The notes below the pieces were generated by a model. It saw only the letters and a list, made by a program, of their open reading frames with translations. It did not search any database and was not told where the DNA came from. Positions 56,780 through 64,000 of a DNA stretch of 64,000 nucleotides are shown here, one piece after another; position 1 is the stretch's first letter, and every line of letters begins with the position of its first letter. The stretch spans positions 42,858,755-42,922,754 of the forward strand of contig CM048853.1 in NCBI GenBank assembly GCA_026545225.1. The letters are read 5' to 3'. The stretch comes from Cornus controversa (taxonomy: Eukaryota > Streptophyta > Magnoliopsida > Cornales > Cornaceae). The translations under genes and the position numbers were made by a program.

Positions 56780-59340
56780 AAAGTTGAACAGAAGCGAGAA
56801 GTTCAAAACTTCAATCATAGATGTCCCTTTGAAGAGATGTGAAACAATATTTAATACGTTAAGTAGGCATCAATGCTTAGGGAACAAAGACAACTGAAAT
56901 TGTTTTGCCTCTTGTGAACATGAATGTAATGCAAAAAGCTCTCCTCCTTTGTGGTTTTTGGCCACTGGTTTATGATTTGCCTTCTGGTACATTTGGATAG
57001 TTATTACTTCAAGGATTATCTTCACATAAAGTTGTTAGGTCCTTATTGATAGATGTTGATTTCCATGTAGTGAATGTAACACACCAAGGTTTACAGTTTG
57101 TTTTGTGTAGTAAAACCCAAAAAAAAAAAATATACTAAATGAAAAATTGGTTTTACTTCTAGTGTGAAGGTAGAATATTCTTGGTACAATATCCATTATA
57201 TTTCCATTAGGTACTGAGCTTTAACCAAATGTCGAATTGGGTAGATAGATAGATGACTAGTGATCTTTAGTATAGACTGTATGGATTTGATTTTGATTTT
57301 ACTTTTCCTTTTTTTTTTTTTTTTTTTTCCCTTTTTGAACAACAAAATGAAATATGCCACTTAAATTTCTTACTGTACAGGTTATTCTCCCCAACTTTGG
57401 AGAGTGTTAATTACACTCTCTTGTTTGATTCCTTGTGGCATGAGGTGCAATGTGACTTTTGAGCAAGTGTTGCTGCGTTTGAAGAAGCATGATTTGTTTC
57501 TGCTACTTTTTTTATTGAATCAGTTGACTGTTTTGAATAAAATTTGCATAAAGTTTGATTTACAAAGATTCAAAATAACCGTTAATGTAATATATTTTTT
57601 TTCCTGAAATAACTCAAATGTAACCGAAATAAGATCTTTGAGCTACAATGGATTTGAACTTCTCCTTTTGCTTTTCTTTTCTTAGTGCTTAATGAGTATA
57701 TATTGGTTCGAAAAACCTAAAGAAAATACATATACATGTAAATTCATAAGAATTTTTCAGTGGCTGATTTCATTCTTGTTTGAAGTTAACAAATTTCCAA
57801 GAAAAGCCAAGTTTTGAATTCAAGAATAACCTAATTTTCCAGTGTTACCACAAGTTTTAAGTAGCTTGGTGTCAATTTTGGCTCGTCTTTAAGTCATTTC
57901 TCTCTCTCTCTCTTTAATCTTAATGTAGAGATTAAGGCATGTCAATATATATTAATGTAGAGATGTATAAAAATTAAACTAATAGTTTATATAAATTTAA
58001 AATAATAGTTTATACTTCTACTAACATTTCCTTAAAAAATTAGGACTAGTTTCTTTTTTTTTTTGAAAAAAATAATACCAAAGTGACAAAAAATTTAAAA
58101 GTAAAAGAAAATTCTTTAATAACCCAAAAGGAGAACGAATTATTGAAATAAAGAACGGCTTTCAAATATATATATATTATTCACTCGTTAATGTTTTCAA
58201 GATTTGAATATTTCTCTGATTTGAATATGCCTCAAGGCATTCTAATAAAAAGGATTAGTTCCACCCCCAATAATTAAGCACAACTTTTAAATTGTGCCTT
58301 GAGGCTCTATGAACCCTAATGCAAGTAAAATAAAAGCCAATTGGAAGAAACATATTTTTTTAGAGAGAGGAAACATATATTTTTTTTAATCAACAAAACA
58401 TATTATCTGCAAGAAGAATTCAGAAGATAGATATTATTGTCCATCATATAAATTCACACTAATTAATATTTATATATTTATTATATACATATGTGTGATT
58501 TGTAATAAGCAATTGTATATTAATTTTTTTCATGTTGCGTTCCACTTCCAAAAGAGTAATACTACACTTGTCGGTCTGTTTTTTTCGCAGTCCAATCATT
58601 ATTGTTCAACAATAGATAAGAATAATGTCTCTTTCCTTCCAAATACTTAAATGAACAATGGAGACATGAGTCGATAGTAATACCGATTCGGATCTTTTAT
58701 TATTTTTTCATTCCATTCCAAAATGATGGCATTTCTTTGAATCATGATGCTTTATTCTCTTAGCTAGGAGGCAAAGTAACCCAAAATTATGCTTTACTTT
58801 GGCCCATATATGTTTAGCTGGCGTGAGAATTTTATTAAAGTTTATTCCTAACTTTGATAATTTTCATGTGCCTTCCAACTACAAAACGAGAACATGTCTT
58901 TTCATGGATGATGCTTCTGGTAAGGGGCAAGTATTAACCCAAAATAGCTTTAAACTCTCAAAAACCTTAAACATTTCTCTCTAGAGGTGTGTGTAAGTGT
59001 TTGAAGGACACCATTTGACCTTAAATTGCAAGTCGATCTCTGTCCAAGGGTGTGTGCAAGCAGTTGAAGGAAACCATTTAACCTTAAACTGTAAGTCGAT
59101 CTCTTTCTAAGGTGTGCGCTCACAGTTGAAGGACACCATTTGACCTTAAACTGTAAGTCAATCTCTCTTATTATTATCGTTCTTGTTGTTATTAGTGTTT
59201 CCTTAGGCTCAATATGGACTATTAAAAATTTATTATTGACTGAAGTTGGATGGATTCTAATACCCACGAGGTTTGAAACCGAGTTCTCTTAATTGTGATT
59301 AACCTTCTAAATGTTGCATTAAAATTAGTAAATAATTTCA
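56780..59340 (+). pseudogene. Cysteine synthase / cyanoalanine synthase-like, copy C (last exon and flanks)
   Basis: 56780-57240 matches the last intron of copy A (6450-7060), and after tactgtacag a final exon at 57381 reads VILPNFGEC and then a stop. It corresponds to the VIFPDCGERYLS exon of copy A, with substitutions turning the conserved Arg-Tyr into a premature stop. The 3' flank follows to about 59340, resembling 7300-7460, 10265-10760 and 31130-31930. Earlier exons are absent. Non-functional. Confidence 0.75.
58984..59167. repeat. Tandem repeat of about 60 bp, three units
   Basis: ttgaagga(c/a)accatttgacc.. followed by aagtc(g/a)atctct occurs three times. The homologous flanks of copies A and B have a single unit. 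Confidence 0.85.
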
Positions 59341-59489
59341 TTTCATAAGATTTGCATTCCATGCTATTTTACTTTACAAAACCATTTGTATAATAATAAC
59401 ATTATACAATTTAACTTAGAAAAAGAGGCAAAGTTACAATAAAAACCATTTGTTGAGATTACTTCTGCTCAAAAAAAAAAAAAAAACAA

Positions 59490-62400
59490 ATGACACCATA
59501 TTAGATTTGAAATCTTCTATTTTCTCATATCATTATAGTAGAATCAACACAATAGAACTATTTTTCTGTCTTTTTTTCTTTTTCTTTTTTTATTTGGGTA
59601 GAGTTTCTTAAACTACTTGTGCTTGGGAGCTAATGCTTCTGTCCTCTCTTAAAAAAAAAAAAAGACTTTTGTTATAAACCCAGCCTTTAATAAAAGAAAA
59701 GAAAGATTCACACACTATTATTTGATATATACACTTTGTTTTGAAACAAAATGATATTATTGTCCCTAACTTTAGAATTAAGTGCACTAATAGAATTAGG
59801 AGTATTTTTGTCTTTCACTTCAAAAAAAGACAAAAAAGTAAAGTGCATTTATCAATGTGAAAATTATCTCTCTAAGAAGATAAAATAAAATATTTGAAAA
59901 GCCCATAGCTTCCATTTCATTATTGGCCTGTGGTTCCATAAATTATTCCAACATCAAGGTGAAATATTAGACCGTTGCTTTACATGTGTACCTCTCTCAA
60001 ACAATAAACAGGAAAAAAACATTTAATATCTCTGAGGTACTGTACTCCGTCTAATAAAAACTTCTCATTTTTTTTATAATGTACAAAAAATAACAATTCA
60101 CCCTTGATGAAGAGTGATAGAGGTTACGGTAGTCCGGAGTATCCAATACTTTCTCGATTAAATAAATTATTTTAGGGAGCTGATATTGGCACTCCACTTT
60201 CATCTTTTTGTAAATACAATTAAAAAGGTGGTGTCCCTCTATTATACAATATTTGATTCTTATATTTTTAATACCCTAATTGCCCTTATTTGATAATGTT
60301 AGATTTCTTAACTCCAAATTGCAACTTCTCTCTCACGTTCTTTTTTTGTATAAAAATACTTCTTCATTGATTTTTAAAATATTATTTTTTCATGTTCAAT
60401 CAATTTATCAATATTTATTTTAGAAGTAAAAAAGTTTAGGATTCAATATAATGATTTAAAGAGTATCAATCAAATGTATGTGATAAGTTGGGAAAAAGTT
60501 GTTAATAATAGATTACCTAGAGAAATATTAAAAATGTATTTGAGTTGGAAACAAACATTATATCAATGAATAAAACCTATTTGAAAAAAAATTAATTATA
60601 TTTAAAATTAAAAGAAAGTTTAATTTCACTTGAATAAAAATTATGATATATAGTTCTTTAAGAAAACTAAAGAAATCTTTTTTATTTTAATGGAGAACTT
60701 TTAGAAATTAAAAGATGAAAAGAGAAAAACATGACTCTACAAAATATTTTTTCAATTGTAATTGTCTTAATTTAACTAAGGAGCCTTTGCACCAAAATTT
60801 CAAAAGATAAAATTTAAAAAATTAATATGATATTTTTCTTCGTTTGCCTTTTATTTTCTCCTCCTTCCTTTCTATTTTGTTTGTTTACAAATTGATGGTA
60901 TGTTTCAAAATTTTAATTTATGTTATTTTATAAATAAGACACATGGAAAATAAATTACACGTTTGGTGAGTAAAAATAGAATATTTCAAATTTTGGATTC
61001 TTTGAGTTATATAGGATAGGGACACAAATAACAAGTTTCAATTGAAAAATGTCTAAACTATAGTATTTGGGTGGTAATAAATGGATTGTTATATTGTAAA
61101 CCTAAAGTAAAAAAGTTGAAAAAACTTTTTTTAAGAAAAATAAAATAAAATTAAAATTGAGTCTTGAATTAGAAGGGCAATTAGGGTACTAAAAATATAA
61201 GAATCTAAAATGGTATAACATAGGATCACTTTTGTAATTTTACTTTACAAAAATATAAAAGTGAAGTGCCAGAAAATATTAGTGGAGTGCCAACATCATA
61301 TCTCTTATTTTATTTTTAACATCTTGCTTTAACGTTACAAAATGGGTTGCCTGCTTTTGCAATCAAATCACACTGCTTAACTACTTAAGATATGAATATA
61401 TAAAAAGAAAAGTGAAAAAAAGAAAAATCACTCGTAGAGTGATAAGTTACATGTGTAGTGAACATAAAGTATTAGCTTTACTTTCCATGTTACCCTTTTG
61501 GAGGCCTGTTGCAGAAGCCATATTAGACTTTTCTCTTCAAAAATATTTGATCCCTAAATTTCATAATGTATAAATTATATTCCAGCTAAAAATGATACTC
61601 GTAGTTTAAAATTTTAATGTGGGAAATTTATTCTTTTTTTTCTTTTCCTTTTCCTTTTTGAATGGAATGTTACTCTTTAGAGTACATTGAAGAATTCTCT
61701 GGGTCTTTTTCTTATTTTTTAATATATATAAAGTACTATGGATTTGTATCTTTTAATTTTATTGAAATTGTATATCAACCATTTTTAACTATCATATTTA
61801 TCACCAAAAAAAAAAAAAAATCAATCTATAATGGTTCTCTATATACTTCTGTCTTTCTTTCTTGAGTCATGGGAAGTCGAGTTCAAGATTGTCTAAATTT
61901 GGATTTATTTCTTTGTGCACTCAACTTGAATTTTGCCTCGTACTTTTTACGAGTTCAAAATTTTAAATTTTATACTCAATTTTAGATAACATACTGACTT
62001 GACTCATGAATTAGTAAAACATATTATTTTTTATTTTTTATTCTATTTCATTTTTTATATATTTTAGTATATCTAATATATGTAAGAAGAATTTCAAAAT
62101 TACAAAAAGAGAAAAAAAAACTATAAAATTGATTCCTTATTGAACTTTATGCAATTCACTGTACCATGGGTTCAATGTAACAAAAGCCACATAATTAAGG
62201 ATTGAAAAGGTTTTTTCTTGCTACTTCCAAGTTAGCTACTAACAAGAAAATATTACAAAAATTACCCCAAAACCCCAGATTAATTGGGGATTTTTCAATT
62301 TTTGCAATGATTCCAATTTCCAATACAAATTCAAGGTACTGTTACAATCAAATCCCATTTATAACCACCAAACAAAATTTTTTGAAAAAGAATCTTAAAC

Positions 62401-62640
62401 AGTTGTGGCTAATTATTACAAAAAAATTTCAAAATTTATGATGATTCTCACTCAAATTCAGCATAGAGTAATCATTCACATCTCAATTTAAGCATTAAAA
62501 AAAAGTTTTAAAGAAAACAAAACAAAACTTACCCAATTACAACATTTGAAACATTCATCATCATCATAAAACTGACAAATTTCTTGTCAAATTCAATTAC
62601 AATATGTTGTATTTGCTCTAATTTTCCTCAATGAATGAAT
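59490..62640 (-). repeat. Intergenic module M, copy 3 (upstream of NLR3, inverted)
   Basis: Reverse-complement homologous to 33160-36050 and 54360-56680. Relative to NLR3 it has the same orientation that copy M2 has relative to NLR2. It contains the TIR element 60175-61304 and the empty site of the Pack-MULE-like element near 61524-61532. Confidence 0.75.
60175..61304. mobile_element. Non-autonomous TIR DNA transposon (1130 bp)
   Basis: Inverted ends gggagctgatattggcactc and, reverse-complemented, gagatatgatgttggcactc continue into ccact and, further in, gattcttatatttttaatac. It is bordered by perfect 8-bp duplications ttatttta (60167-60174, 61305-61312). The interior is AT-rich with no transposase. 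The class is hAT-like or Mutator-like. TSD length favours hAT, long ends favour Mutator. Confidence 0.85.
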
Positions 62641-62934
62641 GGTTGATAATTTAGAAATACGATAAATATTACAGTCCAAACTATATTTTATCACTTTGTT
62701 TATATTCTAGGGAGAAAAAATAAATAAATGCTGTGACTTAGGAAATTAGAATTTTCTTTGTGGTTTATGTATTTTCTGGTAATATACATATATTGTAGGT
62801 GCATATGGTTATGGTGTGCTTTACTTGATATCTAAAGATTTGAAAAGGCTCTTCATAGCTACTCTCCTCTCTCCCTGCACTCTCACTCTTTCCTTCCTTG
62901 TGTTCTAATCTTTACTCAGCAAAAGAAAAAGAAC
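62641..62934 (+). promoter_or_regulatory. NLR3 upstream region
   Basis: About 290 bases between module M3 and the start codon. CT-rich from about 62862 (ctctcctctctccctgcactctc), like the NLR1 leader. No clear TATA box picked out. Confidence 0.4.
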
Positions 62935-64000
62935 ATGGCTGCAGCCTTGGTGGGTGGAGCATTTCTCTCGGCTTCCCTTGATGTGCTGTTTGATCGGCTG
63001 GCTTCTCGCGAGTTCATAAACTTCTTTTCCGAACAAAAATTTGATGATGCACTTGTAGACAAGCTGAAGATAACCTTGATGGCCCTTGGAGCAGTGCTCG
63101 ATGATGCGGAGAACAAGCAGATTTCCAACAAACATGTGAAAGATTGGCTTGACGAGCTCCAACATGTTGTCTACCAAGCTGATGACTTGCTGGACGAGAT
63201 CGCTACCAAGGCCTTGAGGAACAAGTTGGAAGCTGATGATCATCCCCAAACCAAAAGTAGCACAAGTAAGGTTGGTTTGAGACGATTTTTCCATCTAATG
63301 AAGCAATTTCTGTTACGAATTAATTGTTTCGTCTCGACTCCTGCTCTTCTATCTGATAAAGCGATTGAGTCCAGAATGAAAGAGGTCATCAGTAAGTTGG
63401 AGCGGTTTGTCAACCAAAAAAATTCTCTTAATTTGGTAGAGAATGTTGGAAGACAACAGTGGCAAAGACAAGAAACTTCTTCCGTGATAGTTGAATCCGA
63501 CGTCTATGGGAGGAATAATGACAAAGAGAATATAATCAAACTGCTGTTGTCTGACAATGCAAATAGGAATCAGATTCATGTGATCCCTATTGTAGGAATG
63601 GGTGGGATGGGCAAGACAACCCTTGCTCAACTCGTATACAATGATGCTAAAGTAAATGAGAAATTTCAACATTTGAAAGCATGGGTTTGCGTTTCCGATC
63701 CATTTGATACTTACATGATAACAAAGAAAATTTTTGATGATCTCACTGCATCAAATACTGACATCAAGAGTCTTAATCAACTTCAAATCAAGTTGAAAGA
63801 GACCCTCACTGGAAAGAAATTTCTAATTGTCTTAGACGATGTTTGGAATCACAACTATAATGACTGGGATTGCTTAAGAATACCTTTTAGTGTTGGAGCA
63901 CCAGAAAGTAGGATTATCGTAACCACACGCATTGACGAGGTCGCATCAACAATGGGCACCGTTCCTAGTCATCACTTGGAGCAATTGTTGTTTGAAGATT
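62935..64000 (+). CDS. NLR3: CC-NBS-LRR disease resistance protein, R13L1 type (partial, runs off window)
   Basis: From ATG 62935 (MAAALVGGAFLSASLDVLFD) the frame stays open for 355 codons to the window edge. It encodes the coiled-coil domain with QADDLLDE and then the first half of NB-ARC. Visible are P-loop GMGGMGKTT at about residue 222, RNBS-A with KAWVCVSDPFD, kinase-2 FLIVLDDVW at about 296, RNBS-B IIVTTR and the start of RNBS-C. Every motif present looks intact. GLPLA, MHD and the LRR lie beyond 64000. The P-loop block and the following 40 bases are identical to NLR1 at nucleotide level, while flanking parts diverge more. Divergent from NLR2, with a shared upstream module. Likely functional if the rest is intact. 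Confidence 0.92.
   Translation, partial: MAAALVGGAFLSASLDVLFDRLASREFINFFSEQKFDDALVDKLKITLMALGAVLDDAENKQISNKHVKDWLDELQHVVYQADDLLDEIATKALRNKLEADDHPQTKSSTSKVGLRRFFHLMKQFLLRINCFVSTPALLSDKAIESRMKEVISKLERFVNQKNSLNLVENVGRQQWQRQETSSVIVESDVYGRNNDKENIIKLLLSDNANRNQIHVIPIVGMGGMGKTTLAQLVYNDAKVNEKFQHLKAWVCVSDPFDTYMITKKIFDDLTASNTDIKSLNQLQIKLKETLTGKKFLIVLDDVWNHNYNDWDCLRIPFSVGAPESRIIVTTRIDEVASTMGTVPSHHLEQLLFED

Overview
This window looks like nuclear DNA of a eudicot plant, probably a woody species with a repeat-rich genome. It has AT-rich non-coding sequence with many (AT)n tracts, intron-containing plant gene remnants, and every common class of plant transposable element. It also carries a cluster of CC-NBS-LRR (CNL) resistance genes of the RPP13-like-1 (R13L1) type. 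The species cannot be named from the sequence alone.

Layout, left to right. 1-3825: a 5'-truncated L1-type LINE on the minus strand, with its ORF2 uninterrupted except for three nonsense codons. 3826-7400: a broken cysteine-synthase-like gene, copy A, whose flank (7470-9045) is interrupted by a repeat with GC-rich tandem arrays. 11600-17000: a decayed endogenous pararetrovirus-like sequence on the minus strand, with a non-autonomous hAT element at 12400-13439. 18532-22485: NLR1, intact, plus strand. 22486-24075: its 3' flank, a module that recurs in the cluster. 24515-31250: cysteine-synthase-like copy B, containing a deleted Copia element (24789-27664) and a MITE (27987-28521). 33160-36050: an intergenic module, M1, containing a Pack-MULE-like element (34070-35075) that carries a 6-phosphogluconate dehydrogenase fragment. 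37690-49128: a minus-strand array of NLR 3'-end fragments separated by copies of the NLR 3'-flank module, with a SINE, a solo LTR and MITEs. 49129-53211: NLR2, intact, minus strand. 54360-56680: module M2 with a solo LTR. 56780-59400: cysteine-synthase-like copy C, last exon only. 59490-62640: module M3, inverted, with a 1.1 kb TIR element. 62935 to the window edge: NLR3, plus strand, open to the end.

The functional content is the three CNL genes, intracellular immune receptors with CC, NB-ARC and LRR regions. NLR2 and NLR3 are head to head and share related upstream modules. The rest is mostly duplication debris and transposons. Because the same segments occur two or three times, comparing copies reveals clean empty sites for several insertions, and those comparisons underpin the strongest calls here. 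I see no operon-like system and no clearly new molecular system. The most unusual items are the Pack-MULE-like element, the shared frameshift in the cysteine-synthase copies, and a foldback hairpin in an NLR flank. All statements of similarity are by eye, with no alignment or database search.
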